Notes: a model not told the origin generated them from the sequence alone. Counted from the first letter of the stretch, positions 30,243 through 41,493 are shown. The stretch is DNA of 64,000 bases from JAXMAF01 sp046350555 (GCA_046350555.1 JAXMAF010000011.1:137303-201302); one strand, 5' to 3'. Translations and numbers: made by a program.

Positions 30243-31991
30243 TCACCGGCGCGCCAGCCATCGGCGCAGCCGCTGCGCATCCCACGTGTTCACGCACGCG
30301 TCCTTGGGGCAGCCGCCGCGCCGCGCGGTCATGATGCCGTAGCGCAGCATGTCGAAGTTGCTCGCCGCGTGGACGTCGCAGTCGATGGCGATGAACGCGC
30401 CATGCTCGATCGCGACGCGCACGTGCGTGTCGCGCAGGTCCAGGCGCCAGTCGTTGCTGTTGATCTCGAGGGCGGTGCCGTGCTTGGCCGCTTCCTTGGC
30501 GATGGCGGCGATGTCGGGGGAGAGGCCTTCGCGGTCGTTGATCAGGCGGCCGGTGGGGTGGCCGAGGATGTTGACCAGTGGATGGCGCACGGCCTTGAGC
30601 AGTCGCGCGGTGGCCTTCTCCGGCTCCTGGCGCAGCGAAGCGTGGGGCGAGGCGACGACCACGTCGAGCTTCCGCAGGAGCTCGTCGTCGTAGTCGAGCG
30701 TGCCGTCGGCGAGGATGTCCACCTCGCTGCCGGCGAGGATGTGGATGCCGCCGATGCGCTTCTCGGCGGCACGGATCTCGGCGATGTGCTTGAGGAGTCG
30801 TTCGGGCGACAAGCCGTTGGCTTGTACGCTCGATTTCGAATGGTCGGTGACGGCGATCGTGTGGAAGCCGCGCCGCTTGGCCTCGCCGGCGAGCTGGTCG
30901 ATCGTGAGGCCGCCGTCGCTGGCGATCGTGTGGGCGTGGAGCTCGGAGCGGATGTCGTCGATCGCCACGAGGGCCGCGAAGTCGTCGGCGCCGCGCGCGA
31001 GCTCGCCGCGATCCTCGCGCTGTTCGGGCGGAATCCACGGACGTCCGAGCTTGGCGTAGATCTGCGCTTCGGTCCTGGCGGCGATCGGCTTGGCGCCGCG
31101 TTCCTGGGGCGGGGCCTTGTCGTCCTCCGCGCTCGCCTTGAAGAGTCCGTACTCGTTGAGCCGCCAGCCCTTGGCGATCGCCAGCTCGCGCAGCCGGACG
31201 TTGTGCTCCTTGCTGCCGGTGAAGTAGAGGAGCGCCGCGCCGAAGCACGAGGAGTCGACGATGCGCAGGTCGGCCTGGACGCCGCGCGAGAGCCGCACCG
31301 AGCACTTCGTCTCGCCGTCGACCAGGATCTTCTCGACGCCCGGCATCGAGACAAACGCCTTGGCGATGGCCGATCCGTTCGTGCCGCACGCCAGGATGTC
31401 GATGTCGCCGATCGTCTCCTTGCCCCGGCGCAGGGAGCCCGCGAATTCGACATGCTCGATCCCCTTGACCGCGCGGAGCGTGGCGACGATCGACTCGGCG
31501 ATCGGCATCGCCTCGCCAAGGCGGATCCGACCGCCCGACTTCTCCATGAAGGCGAGGGCGTCCTGGATGTTGGCCAGCGTCTTGCCGCCCATGCGCGGCA
31601 GCCCCGCGAGCGAACCGTCGGCGAGCTTGGCACGCAGCGTCGCGAGGTCGATGACGCCGCCGTGCTCCCACAGGAGCTTGATGGTCTTGGGCCCGAGTCC
31701 CGGCACGTTCATCACCTCGAGCAGGCCGCGCGGGATCGTGGACCAGAGCTCATCATGCTCGGCGACGCGGCCCGTCTCGACGAACTCGCGGATCTTCTTC
31801 GCGGAGCCCTCGCCGATGCCGTCGATTCCCTGGAGCTCCTCGGCGCTCATCGCCGCCGCGTCGCCCGGAAGGTCCTCGAGGATGCGGGCGACCTTCTCGT
31901 GCGCCCGAACGCGAAACGGGTTCGCGCCGGTGAGCTCCAGCCCCGCGGCGAGCTCGGTGAAGAGGCGTGCGAGATCGGCGTTGGAGGGCAT
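30243..31991 (-). CDS. polX: DNA polymerase X family protein with PHP domain
   Basis: 582-residue family X polymerase for short-gap DNA repair. N-terminal helix-hairpin-helix region (GIGEGSAKKIREFVE, VPGLGPKTIKLLWE), palm domain with the metal ligands in GDIDILACG and ADLRIV, and FTGSKEHNVRLRELA. The C-terminal PHP domain keeps metal residues in ELHAHTIASDG, GSEVDIL, ASPHAS, HPTGR and DCDVHA, so the 3'-5' exonuclease/phosphoesterase site looks complete. ATG 31991 (MPSNADLARLF) is the family start. Divergent from recG, with 276 bp of unremarkable GC-rich sequence between. Confidence 0.93.
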   Translation of the reverse strand: MPSNADLARLFTELAAGLELTGANPFRVRAHEKVARILEDLPGDAAAMSAEELQGIDGIGEGSAKKIREFVETGRVAEHDELWSTIPRGLLEVMNVPGLGPKTIKLLWEHGGVIDLATLRAKLADGSLAGLPRMGGKTLANIQDALAFMEKSGGRIRLGEAMPIAESIVATLRAVKGIEHVEFAGSLRRGKETIGDIDILACGTNGSAIAKAFVSMPGVEKILVDGETKCSVRLSRGVQADLRIVDSSCFGAALLYFTGSKEHNVRLRELAIAKGWRLNEYGLFKASAEDDKAPPQERGAKPIAARTEAQIYAKLGRPWIPPEQREDRGELARGADDFAALVAIDDIRSELHAHTIASDGGLTIDQLAGEAKRRGFHTIAVTDHSKSSVQANGLSPERLLKHIAEIRAAEKRIGGIHILAGSEVDILADGTLDYDDELLRKLDVVVASPHASLRQEPEKATARLLKAVRHPLVNILGHPTGRLINDREGLSPDIAAIAKEAAKHGTALEINSNDWRLDLRDTHVRVAIEHGAFIAIDCDVHAASNFDMLRYGIMTARRGGCPKDACVNTWDAQRLRRWLARR

Positions 31992-32267
31992 GCGCCGGAG
32001 GGTAGCGAGGGCATGCGTTCCGCGGACTGTCGCCACCGCGCGCCGCGAGGTGGCGCCGTTGCGCGACCGTTGCGCTGACCGCACGAGGCCACCCCCGCGT
32101 GTGCCGCGCCCGCAACCCACTGACGCCCGTCGTCGGACAGCGTCCCCGACTCCGATCTCCCATTTCCTGCTTCCCGGCTCCTGCCTCCCGACGCCTCTCT
32201 CCCGACCCACCCGCAGACCCGCGCCATCCGACTCCGACCTCCACATTCCCCGTCCGTACGATCGCGC

Positions 32268-34434
32268 ATGCCAGCGTCGACCGCCATCTCGCTCACCTCG
32301 CCGACGACCGTCGTCGCCGGGGTCACGCCGCGGATCGCTCAACGGCTCTCGGCAATCGGGATTCGGTGTGTCGCGGACCTGGTTCGTCATCTTCCGCTGC
32401 GCCACGAGCACGAGCACGCCGAGGCGACGATCGCCGAGGCCGGTCGGGCGGTCGGGCCGCGGCACCACGCCGAGGCGAACGTCGCGGTGCGCGGTCAGAT
32501 CGTCGCGGCGCGGGTGGTGCGCGGGCGCACGGTGCGCGTCGAGGCGACGCTCACCGATGGCACGGCGACGATGAAGCTGACGTGGTTCAATGCCCCGTGG
32601 GTCAAGAACCACATTCATCCTGGCGCGGCGGTCATCGTCGAGGGAACGGCGAAGCGCCACGGCGACTGGCTCGAGATGGTGAACCCGCGGATGCGTCCCG
32701 CCGAGGCGCCGGCGGCGACGGAGGGCGCCGGGGCCGGGGCCGGGCCGCGGCGCGACGAACGCCATCGCCCCGTCTATCCCGCGAGCGAAGCGCTCTCGAG
32801 CGAGTCGATCGAGCGCGTCGTGACCGCGGCCCTGCCGCTGGCACTGCCACTCATCGAGGACCACCTGTCCGCCGCGTTCCGCGAGCGCCGCGGACTGCCT
32901 GCCCTCGCCGACGCCTATCGGATGATCCACGCCCCACGGTCGCCCGACGAGGCGCTCGCGGCGCGGCGGCGACTCGCCTACGACGACCTGCTCATGCTCC
33001 AGCTCGGCGTCATGATGCGCCGCCGCGAGCTGCGCGAGAACATGCGCGCCCCGGTCCTGCGCTCCTCGCCGGCGATCGACGCGGCGATCCTGCGACGCAT
33101 TCCGTTCACCCTCACGCCCGACCAGCGCTCCGTGGTCGACGAGATCGCCGCCGACTGCGGCCGCGAGACGCCGATGAACCGCCTGCTCCAGGGCGACGTC
33201 GGATCGGGCAAGACCGTGGTGGCGCTCTATGCGATGCTCCTCGCCGTCGCCGCCAGGCACCAGGCGGCGATCATGGCGCCGACCGAGCTCCTCGCCGAGC
33301 AGCACCACGCCAGCATCGGCCGCCTGCTGGAGGGATCGCAGGTGCGCCTGGCGCTCGTGACGGCGGACCAATCGAAGCGCGAGCGCGAGACGCTGCTCGC
33401 GCAGCTCGCGGATGGCACGATCGATCTCGTGGTCGGCACGCACGCCGTGCTCACCGAGCGGGTACGCTTCGCGTCCTTGGCGCTCGCGGTGATCGACGAA
33501 CAGCATCGCTTCGGGGTGCACCAGCGGGCGACGCTGCGGACCAAGGGGCCGGTGGCGGGGGCGAGGCGACCACGCCGCCCGGCGAGAAACCGCTCGTCCC
33601 GCATCTGCTCGTCATGACCGCCACGCCGATTCCGCGAACGCTCTCGCTCACGCTCTTCGGCGATCTCGATGTCTCCACGATCCGCCGTCCGCCGCCGGGA
33701 CGTTCGCCGATCACCACGCCGTGGTCCCGCCCGACAAGCGCGACGAGGTGTACGCCTACGTCGCCGGTCGATTGCGCCGCGGCGAGCAGGCCTATGTGGT
33801 CGTGCCCGCCGTCGAGGAGGGCGACCCGGGACTGGCCGACGTCGGGACGCACCTGGAGTGGTTGTCGCCGGGCCCTTCGCGGGACTGCGTCTTGCCGCCA
33901 TCCACGGTCGCCTGCCGCGCGCGGAGCGGGAGGCGATCATGGATCGCTTCCGCGCCGGCGAGATCGATGCGCTCGTCGCGACGATCGTGATCGAGGTCGG
34001 CGTCGACGTGCCCAATGCATCGGTGATGGTGGTCGAGCACGCCGAGCGCTTCGGCCTCGCCCAGCTTCATCAGCTTCGCGGACGCGTCGGGCGAGGCGCG
34101 CCGGAGCGCGTGCATCCTCGTCGCCCAGCCGACGACGCCCGACGGCGAGGCCCGCCTCGCGGCGATCGCCGAGACGACCGACGGCTTCCGCATCGCCGAG
34201 CGGGACTTCGAGATCCGCGGCCCGGGCGAGCTCTTCGGCTCGCGCCAGTCGGGCGTCGCGCCCTTCGCCGCCGCCGAGCTTCCGCGGGACTTCGCGCTGC
34301 TCAACCTCGCCCGCCGCGACGCCGAGGAATGGATTGCCCGAAGCCCGACGCTGAGCGCTCCGGACGAGTCGCTGCTGCGCCGCCGCCTGATGAAGACGCA
34401 TGGCGAGGCGCTGGGAATCGGCGACGTGGGGTAG
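32268..34434 (+). CDS. recG: ATP-dependent DNA helicase RecG, frameshifted
   Basis: Branched-DNA helicase that remodels stalled forks and Holliday junctions. The first frame (to about 33555) gives the wedge/OB domain (VRGQIVAARVVRGRTVRVEATL, LTWFNAPWVKNHIHPG) and the first helicase half: RLLQGDVGSGKTVVALYAML (motif I), TELLAEQHH, VGTHAVLTERV and VIDEQHRFGVHQR (motif II). Pieces in other frames then give LVMTATPIPRTLSLTLFGDLD (motif III), AYVVVPAVEEGD, AAIHGRLPRAEREAIMDRF, ATIVIEVGVDVPNASVMVVE and HQLRGRVGRG, ending with RDFEIRGPGELFGSRQSG and a stop at 34434. At least three single-base frame changes between 33555 and 34110. Confidence 0.88.
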
Positions 34435-34491
34435 GCCCGGCGCCGGAGGGCGCAGCCGCGCAGCGGAAGGCCGGTCCGCCCATCGCACGGC

Positions 34492-37400
34492 TCATTCGGC
34501 CAACGGAGCGTCGGGCTCCGGGGCGTGCGCCTCGCCGCGCACCCTCCCATGCCACAGCCAGTGCGCCGCCGACCTGACGTCGTCGAGGATCACGAGGATG
34601 CAGGGCAGCACCACGAGCGTCAGCACCGTGCTGCTCAGCAGGCCGAACGAGATCGAGATCGCCATCGGAATGAGGAACTTCGCCTGGAAGCTGCGCTCGA
34701 ACATGAGCGGCGCGAGGCCCACGAACGTGGTCACGCTGGTGAGCACGATGGCCCGCAGCCGTTGCCGCCCGGTCTCGAGCAGCGCCTCCAGCGCCGAGGC
34801 GCCGGCCGTCCGCTTCTCGTTGAAGAACTCGACGAAGACGAGCGAGTTGTTCACGACGACGCCCGAGAGCGCGACGAATCCGATCAGCGACAGGAAGTCG
34901 AGCTGGTAGCCCATGAGGAGGTGTCCCCAGACGGCGCCGATGACCGCGAAGGGGATGGCGATCATCACCGCGAAGGGCTGCGTGTAGCTGGCGAAGAGCC
35001 ACGCGAGGATCACGTAGATCATCAGCATCGCGGCGCCGAAGGCCGTCGGCAGCGACTCGAACGCGTCGCGCAGGTCCTGGGCGCGGCCGGCCGTGCGCAC
35101 CGTCACGCCCGCGTGGTCGAGCTCGATCTCGGCGAGCCGGGGCGCGATCGCGGCGGTCACCTCCTCGGGATTGACGCCGTAGTCGCAGTCGGCGAAGACG
35201 GAGATCGTGCGCATGCGGTCCACCCGGCGGATCGTGGAGAAGCTCGATCCATCGCGGAGTTCGGCGATCTCCGCGAGCGGAACGCGGCGACCGTCGCGGG
35301 CGATCACCCAGAGCCGTTCGATGGCGTCGATCCGGCGCCGCGCCCCCTCGTCGAGCCGGACGCGGACGTCGATGTCCTCGCGGTCGGCGCTGAAGACATG
35401 GGCGTCGATCCCGAAGAGCGCGCCGCGGATCTGGCGCGCCACATCGGCCACCGTGAAGCCCATCGCCGCACCGGCGGGCCGCAGCGCGACCTGGAGTTCG
35501 CGGCTGGCGTCGAGGTCGTCGTCGGCGATGTCGCGGACGCCCTTGACGGTGCCGAGCAGGCGCTTCACGCGATCGACCGCGGAGAGCATCTTCTCGCGAT
35601 CGACGCCACGGACCTCGACGGTGATGTCGGTGCCGCTCGGCCCGCCGTTGATCTCGAGAAAGCGCAGCTCCTCCGCCTCGGGAACGGGGCCGAGGGCGTC
35701 GCGGATGGACGAGACGACCCGCGCGCTCTCGCGCGAGCGGCTCTCGACCGGGGTCAGCTCGAAGAAGACCTGGGCGACGTTCGTGGCCGGCGCATCGGTG
35801 AGGGCCGTCTCGAGATCGGCCTTCTCTCCCACGATGGCGCTGATCGACTGCATCTCCGGCTGGGAGAGGGCGGCCCGCTCGATCCGCCGGACCATCGCCT
35901 CGGTCGCCTCCAGCGGCGTGCCGACGGGCATGCGCAGGTCGAGCACGACCGTCTCGCTGTCGGTCTTCGGGAGGAACGTGAATGGCAGCCGCCCGCCCGC
36001 GACCATCCCCAGCGAGACGATCAGCGTGGCCAGCGCCACGCACGTCGCGAGGTATCGATGGGGCAGGGCGGCGCGCATCAACCAGACGTAGCCGTCGATG
36101 ACGCGCTGCGTGACGGCCCGGTCGCGCCACGCGCCGAACCGCTCGAGGGCCATGCCGATGCGCCCCGGTTCGGCCCGGTCGCGCTTCTCGAGCGCGTGGG
36201 CCATGTGGCTGGGCAGCACCATCATCGTCTCGACCACGCTCACGAGCAGCGAGCAGAGCACGACCATGGGCAGCGCGCCAAGCAGGTCGCCGACCGGTCC
36301 GCGCACGAAGGTGAGCGGCAGGAACGCGACGATCGTGGTGAGCACGGTGCCCATGATGGGCCAGAAGACCTGCTCGGCGCCGTTGATCGCCGCCGAGACG
36401 GGGCTTTCGCCGCGCTCGTGCCGCGAGACGATGTTCTCGCTCACCACGATGGCGTCGTCCTCGAGCATGCCCAGCGTGATGAGCAGGCCGAACATCGTCA
36501 GGAGGTTCAGCGTCACGCCCAGCAGCACCATGCAGAGCAGGGTGCCGCAGAGCGCCGTGAAGAGGCCGTTGACCACCCAGGCGCCGGTCCGCAGGTTCAG
36601 GACGGCGGCGACGGAGATGAAGATGAGCACCGCGCCCTGGATCGCGTTGTCGGTGAGCAGGCCGAGCCGTCCCTCGATGAGCCGCGCCAGGTCGGAGTGC
36701 AGCGTCAGCGTGCCGGGCAGCGCCTCGGGATTGCGCACTCCCAGCTCGTACGCGGCGACGCGCTGCGGCTTCCACCAGCGATCGAAGCGCCCGCCGGGGT
36801 AGGGCAGGCCGTTGCGCCCGGCGCCGTAGCCGCGCACCATCTCGGCGATGTCGATGGCGTCCTGGTCGCCCGTCTTGAAGACGGTGATCGAGACGGCGGG
36901 CTGGCCGTTGAAGCGGCGCTCCACCTGCTCGTCCACGAAGGCGTCGCGCACGGTGGCGATGTCGTCCAGCCGAAGTGACTCTCCGTCGGGGCTCGCCTTG
37001 ACGACGATGTCGCGGATCGCCTCGGCGCGCTCGTCGACGCCGAGCGTGCGCACGTTGATCACGCCGGTGCCGGTGCGCACGCTGCCGCCGGGCACGTCGC
37101 GCATCCACGCGCTCACCGCGTCGGCGACCTGCGGGAGCGAGATGCCGTGCTCGAGCAGCGCCGACTCGTCCACGTCGATGCGGATCTCGTAGTCCCGCGC
37201 CCCCGAGAGCGTCATCGTGCCCATTCCCGGGAGCGTGCGAAGCTCGTCCGCCATCTGGCGGATCGAACGCTTCATCGCCTCCTCGCCGGCGTCGCCATGG
37301 AGCGTCGCCACGATCACGGGAAGATTCGGCTCGAGCTTCCGGACGCGGATCCGCTCGGCGTCCTCGGGAAGGTCCTGGAGGGCGTCGACGGCGTTCTGAA

Positions 37401-37728
37401 CCTCGTCGATGCCGTCGCGGAGGCGGACTCCATCGCGGAAGCGGACGATCACCACGCCTATGCCCTCGCCGATGGTCGTCTCGACCTTGTCGACCTCCTT
37501 GAGCTCCGCGACGACATCCTCGACCTTCCGCGCCATCGACTCCTCGATCTCCTCGGGCGTGGCGCCGGGATACGGCAGGACGATGCGGGCGCGATCGCTC
37601 TCGGTGCGCGGGAAGAACTCGCGCTGCATCCGCGCGCCACAGAAGATCCCCGCCACGATCATCGCCAGCATGAGCAGCCGCGTCGGGACGGGCTTGTGGA
37701 CGCCGAAGCGCGTCAGCGGAGGGATCAC
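34492..37728 (-). CDS. RND-family efflux transporter permease
   Basis: Proton-driven inner-membrane pump of 1078 residues, the usual size. Starts GTG 37728, overlapping the adaptor gene stop (GTGA). It shows the first helix (TRLLMLAMIVAGIFCG), porter repeats with PNLPVIVATLHGD and GVINVRTLGV, helix 4 with GMLEDDAIVVSENIV that carries the paired Asp residues of the proton relay, and a symmetric second half with FTFLPKTDSETVVLDLRMPVG and GVVVNNSLVFVEFFNEKR. The sequence is AcrB/MexB-like in layout. Substrates cannot be predicted. No outer-membrane factor gene is adjacent. Confidence 0.92.
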   Translation of the reverse strand: MIPPLTRFGVHKPVPTRLLMLAMIVAGIFCGARMQREFFPRTESDRARIVLPYPGATPEEIEESMARKVEDVVAELKEVDKVETTIGEGIGVVIVRFRDGVRLRDGIDEVQNAVDALQDLPEDAERIRVRKLEPNLPVIVATLHGDAGEEAMKRSIRQMADELRTLPGMGTMTLSGARDYEIRIDVDESALLEHGISLPQVADAVSAWMRDVPGGSVRTGTGVINVRTLGVDERAEAIRDIVVKASPDGESLRLDDIATVRDAFVDEQVERRFNGQPAVSITVFKTGDQDAIDIAEMVRGYGAGRNGLPYPGGRFDRWWKPQRVAAYELGVRNPEALPGTLTLHSDLARLIEGRLGLLTDNAIQGAVLIFISVAAVLNLRTGAWVVNGLFTALCGTLLCMVLLGVTLNLLTMFGLLITLGMLEDDAIVVSENIVSRHERGESPVSAAINGAEQVFWPIMGTVLTTIVAFLPLTFVRGPVGDLLGALPMVVLCSLLVSVVETMMVLPSHMAHALEKRDRAEPGRIGMALERFGAWRDRAVTQRVIDGYVWLMRAALPHRYLATCVALATLIVSLGMVAGGRLPFTFLPKTDSETVVLDLRMPVGTPLEATEAMVRRIERAALSQPEMQSISAIVGEKADLETALTDAPATNVAQVFFELTPVESRSRESARVVSSIRDALGPVPEAEELRFLEINGGPSGTDITVEVRGVDREKMLSAVDRVKRLLGTVKGVRDIADDDLDASRELQVALRPAGAAMGFTVADVARQIRGALFGIDAHVFSADREDIDVRVRLDEGARRRIDAIERLWVIARDGRRVPLAEIAELRDGSSFSTIRRVDRMRTISVFADCDYGVNPEEVTAAIAPRLAEIELDHAGVTVRTAGRAQDLRDAFESLPTAFGAAMLMIYVILAWLFASYTQPFAVMIAIPFAVIGAVWGHLLMGYQLDFLSLIGFVALSGVVVNNSLVFVEFFNEKRTAGASALEALLETGRQRLRAIVLTSVTTFVGLAPLMFERSFQAKFLIPMAISISFGLLSSTVLTLVVLPCILVILDDVRSAAHWLWHGRVRGEAHAPEPDAPLAE

Positions 37729-39272
37729 CGGACGATCTCCGCGCGGGCCGCGTCGCCGGATGGCGGCGCGTGGGGCGCGCCGCCTCCAACCGGGGAACCA
37801 ACGGTGGCGCCAGCCCCCTCCGAGTGCGCCGTGGCATCGAGCGAGGGAGCAGCGGCCGCGGGAAGGACCGCGGCCGCCTTGACGCCGGCCTCGAGCGAGC
37901 GCGAGCCGTCGAGCACCACGAGGTCTCCGTCGGGAAGCGGTGCGCGCAGCGCAATCCACGACGTGTCGGGAAGTCCCAGCGGTGGGAAGTCCCCCTCCAC
38001 CGGGAAGTCCGGGACGATCTCGCGCCGGGCGATCCGTTCGTCCGCGACCACGAAGACGCGGTCGCTGCGCACCGCGCGCCGCGGAAGCAGCATGCGCACG
38101 ACCGGCCGTTCGCTGGTCACGACGCCCTGCACGAAGCGGCCCGGGGCGAGCGCATCGGGGAGCGCGGGATCCTGCGTCAGTTCCGCGAAGACGGTCATCG
38201 TTCGCGTCGAGGCGTCGTCCTCCGGCGCGATGCGCGAGACGATCGCCGACCAGCGTCGCCCGTGGCGGGCGGCGCCGCCGCTGGACGAGGGGCCGTCGTC
38301 CAGGAGGAGGACCTCGTCGCCGGTCGCGAGCTCGGGGCGGGCGCTCGCCGGCAGCAGCAGAGGCACCTCGATCCGCGCGAGGTTGACGACGCGGGCGACG
38401 GCTTCTCCCGGCCGGAGACTCTCGCCTTCCTTGACGTGCATCGACTGGATGACGCCATCGAGCGGGCTCGCGATGCGGCAGCGCTCGATCGACTGCTGGG
38501 CGAGCCGCTTGGCGGCCAGTTGTCCCTCGCGCTGCGCGAGCAGCCCGGCGCGGCGCGAGGGAAGCTTGTCGAACTCCTCGCGGGCGGCGATCGCGGCGCG
38601 CTCGGCGTCGAGGACGCGGGCCAGCGCCTGGTCCATCTCGCGCTCCTTGGCGGCGCCATCGAGACGAGCCTGCGTCACGCGATCCGCGTCGGCGCGCAGC
38701 AGGCGCGTCTGCTCGTCGGCGATGCGCACACGCTCCTCCCAGGCCCGCTGCTCCACGTCGAGCCGGGCGAGCTGGGCGTCGATCTCCGCCAGCGTCGTCG
38801 TGGCGACCTCGAACTGGCGCTGAAAGTCGCTGTCGTCCAGCAGCGCCAGCACGTCTCCCTTCGCGACGGCGGCGCCGGCGACGACCCGGCGCGGAATGGC
38901 GACCACGGTGCTCGCGACGCGCGCCGGCACCTCGGCGCGCTCGATGGCGCCGGCGGTTCCGAACCCGTTCCACTGACGGCGCACCGCCATGAGGCGGGGA
39001 GCGAAGACAAGGACGCGCTGCGCCGAATCGCCCGTCGTCTCGGACTTCAGCACCGGCCTCGTGGCGACCAGCGCCGCGTAGACGCCAACGGCGCCGAGCA
39101 GGAGCACCGCGCACACGACGACACGGGTCGCGACGGAGACCGCTGCCCCAAGCCGGCTTCGCGATTCGATGGCCGCATGCGATGTCGCCCGGGCGTCCCG
39201 CGTCGGCCCGCCCGTCGTCGACGACACGACGTCGCGTCGATGGTCGGTGGCGGCGGGGGAGGAATCGGACAT
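37725..39272 (-). CDS. RND efflux periplasmic adaptor (HlyD/MFP family)
   Basis: 515 residues linking the RND pump to an outer-membrane channel. N-terminal anchor helix (TRVVVCAVLLLGAVGVYAAL), lipoyl half-motif (RVASTVVAIPRRVVAGAAVAKGDVLALL), a coiled-coil hairpin (about residues 140-235), the second lipoyl half (CRIASPLDGVIQSMHVKEGESLRPGE) and a beta-barrel ending with VLPAAAAP. The open frame runs on upstream through the tRNA region, so ATG 39272 (MSDSSPAATDH) is used as the start. It is the first gene of a two-gene operon with the pump. Confidence 0.88.
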   Translation of the reverse strand: MSDSSPAATDHRRDVVSSTTGGPTRDARATSHAAIESRSRLGAAVSVATRVVVCAVLLLGAVGVYAALVATRPVLKSETTGDSAQRVLVFAPRLMAVRRQWNGFGTAGAIERAEVPARVASTVVAIPRRVVAGAAVAKGDVLALLDDSDFQRQFEVATTTLAEIDAQLARLDVEQRAWEERVRIADEQTRLLRADADRVTQARLDGAAKEREMDQALARVLDAERAAIAAREEFDKLPSRRAGLLAQREGQLAAKRLAQQSIERCRIASPLDGVIQSMHVKEGESLRPGEAVARVVNLARIEVPLLLPASARPELATGDEVLLLDDGPSSSGGAARHGRRWSAIVSRIAPEDDASTRTMTVFAELTQDPALPDALAPGRFVQGVVTSERPVVRMLLPRRAVRSDRVFVVADERIARREIVPDFPVEGDFPPLGLPDTSWIALRAPLPDGDLVVLDGSRSLEAGVKAAAVLPAAAAPSLDATAHSEGAGATVGSPVGGGAPHAPPSGDAARAEIVR

Positions 39273-39430
39273 GAGGTGTGTGACTCGGCGCCGCGCGGGT
39301 GGGTCGGTTTGGACGGTTCGTTCGGCTGGTTCGTCCTGTTCGCGGCTTCGTCGCGGCGCCGTCGCTGGATGAGCGTGTGTCGACGCGTCCCGCGCAGGCG
39401 GTGCCGCCGCGCGACGGTCCGCCCCGAAGC

Positions 39431-39458
39431 AAAAACGGCTGGCTTCGTCGCCAGCCGT
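39431..39458 (-). terminator. Rho-independent terminator after tRNA-Val
   Basis: On the minus strand ACGGCTGGC-GACGAA-GCCAGCCGT forms a perfect 9-bp stem with a 6-nt loop, followed by TTTTTGC. It lies 16 bp past the tRNA 3' end. It is one of the few clear T-tract terminators in this window. Confidence 0.85.
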
Positions 39459-39473
39459 CGCCTTGCTGTGAAG

Positions 39474-39547
39474 TGGGCCGTACTGGACTTGAACCAGTGA
39501 CCTCTTGCGTGTCATGCAAGCGCGCTAGCCAACTGCGCCAACGGCCC
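39474..39547 (-). tRNA. tRNA-Val (GAC)
   Basis: 74 nt. Acceptor GGGCCGT pairs with ACGGCCC, D arm GGCGCAGTTGGCTAGCGC, anticodon stem CTTGC/GCAAG around loop ATGACAC giving anticodon GAC, T arm CTGGTTCAAGTCCAG. The 3' CCA is not encoded, which agrees with the CCA-adding-type gene at 61004. Confidence 0.95.
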
Positions 39548-39625
39548 GAGATCGGGAGCCGATGGTAGCCGTCGTCGCCACGGCGTTCAACGGCATGATC
39601 CCGCTGCGCGCTAGCATCGCCACCG

Positions 39626-41493
39626 ATGCGAGCAGGCCTCGCGAGCGCCGTCGTGGCATTGTTCGTGGCGTCGTTGTGCCTCCGCGGCGCCGCGCCGAGC
39701 GACCTCTGGGACCAGTCGCAGCCGCGCACGATCGCGTACACGGTGGACATGCTCGTGCATGGCGGCGAGGCGTGGCTGTTGCCGCGCGACGGCGAGGGGC
39801 TCGAGGCGACCAAGCCGCCCCTGTACAACTGGATGGCGGCGCCGTTCGTGGCGCTCCTCGGGCGCGACAGCGAGCTGGGGCATCGGTTGCCGAGCGTGCT
39901 CTCGGCGATCGCGCTTTCTCTATTCGTCGTGCTCGCCGGTTCCGAATTGGGCGACGGTTCGACCGGGCGCGGCGCAGCGGCGCGGCGCGGGCGTCGTTCG
40001 ATCGTCACGGTCCCGGGATTGCTCGCGGCCGCGATGCTCATCGCCTCGCCGGCGATCTTCAAGATCGACTATCTGGCACGCCCGGACATGCTGCTGGTGC
40101 TGTGGCTCTTCCTCGCGTGGTGGGCGGCGACCACGCTCGTTGCGCTTCCGGCGACGCCCGCGCCGCCGATGGCGACGCGCTGGCGGATCGTCTTCTGGGG
40201 CAGCGTGGCCGCCGCGGGACTCACCAAGGGACCGCCGGCGGCGCTTCCGCTGCTGCACGCCTTGATCCTGGCGCGGATCGCCGGCGGCGAGCTCGGGACG
40301 TGGCGCGGGCTCGGTCGGCGCCTCGGCATGCGTTGGGCGATCCCCGCACTGCTCGTGGCCGTGGCGTGGCCGATCGCGGTCTACCTCCTCGATCCCGATC
40401 ATGCGCTGAACCGGCTCTGGCAACAGGAGCTCGTCGGGCGCATCACCGGCTTCGGGCCGGAGGGTGGACAGCGCGGGCCGAGGGCGATCCTGCTCGGCCT
40501 GCCGAAGATGCCCTGGTACTTCATCGGACGGTTCGCGCCGTGGTCCGGTGCGACGATCGCGGCGATCGTGGGGCTCTGCCTGACATCGCTCGCGCCGCGC
40601 GGCGCCGCGGGCGCGGTCACGTCCGGCGGCACGACGGGCGATCGGCGCCACGACCCCGGCGCGTCGACGCGTGCCATGCTCGTCTCGGCCGCGATCTGGA
40701 CCGGTCTGGTGATCGTCGCCTTCTCGCTCTCCAGCGGCAAGCGGGCCGACTACCTCGCCCCGGCGCTGCCGACGGCGGCACTCCTCGCGTCGTGGTGGCT
40801 CTGCGACGCCGTCGGCGCGCGGCGCGTCGTGCGACCGGTGATCGGGCTGGCCGTCCTGACGATCGCGGCGTCGTTCCTCGTGCACGTGCTCCTTCCGCCG
40901 CTGCCGCATCGCACGCTGCGCTCGATCGACGAACTCGTCGCCCGGAGCCGCGCCGCGCTGCGCGCAGCGCGCGCGCCGTCGCGCCCGGTCGCCAGCGCAC
41001 ACCCGAGCCTCGAATCGGAGATGGACGAGGAATCGGAGCCGGACTCGATCGCCGGGCCGCGGGTCGTCGTGGCTCGCTCATTGTCGGACGAGGCGCGCTC
41101 GCAGGCGAGCGCGAGCCGACGAGCCGCGACGTTTCGGCCTCCGAGATCGTCCTGCTGCGGACGCCCGCCGAGCAGATCTCGGTCATCGCCACGACCGGTC
41201 GACCGTGCGATTCGGGCGTGGAGAACGTGCAGCGGCTGCTCGAGTCGGACTTCACCGGGACGCTCCTCTTCACCGAGGAGTGGATCCCGCGAGCCCTGCG
41301 CGCCCGGCTCGCGCGGCTCGAGCGCCGCGGCGAGGCGATCGAGCTGTGGCGCCTCGAGATGCCATGGAAGCCCGAGGATCCACCGGCGCACCGCACCGTC
41401 GTGGCCATGTCCATCCACGCCACGGGCAGTCACGCGCGCGGCCGCTGCATCCGCGGGGCGCCAACCGCCGAAGCGACGGCGGCCGCGCGCTGA
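39626..41493 (+). CDS. GT39-type (ArnT/PMT-like) glycosyltransferase, one frameshift
   Basis: Polytopic membrane protein, about 620 residues. N-terminal helix (SAVVALFVASLCLRG) then DLWDQSQPRTIAYTVDM and GLEATKPPLYNWMAAPFVAL, the ArnT-like first loop with acidic and lysine residues, then repeated hydrophobic helices with IFKIDYLARPDMLLVLWLFL and GLTKGPPAALPLLHAL. At about 41095 the reading changes frame and a soluble tail (SASEIVLLRTPAEQISVIAT, FTGTLLFTEEWIPRALRARL) ends at 41493. It is probably lipid-linked sugar transfer to an envelope acceptor; donor and acceptor unknown. Confidence 0.75.

Noticed and set aside
34525..36978. 817-codon plus-strand open frame opposite the RND pump
   Set aside because: Antisense shadow rich in His/Arg/Asp; the minus-strand frame encodes the well-conserved transporter.
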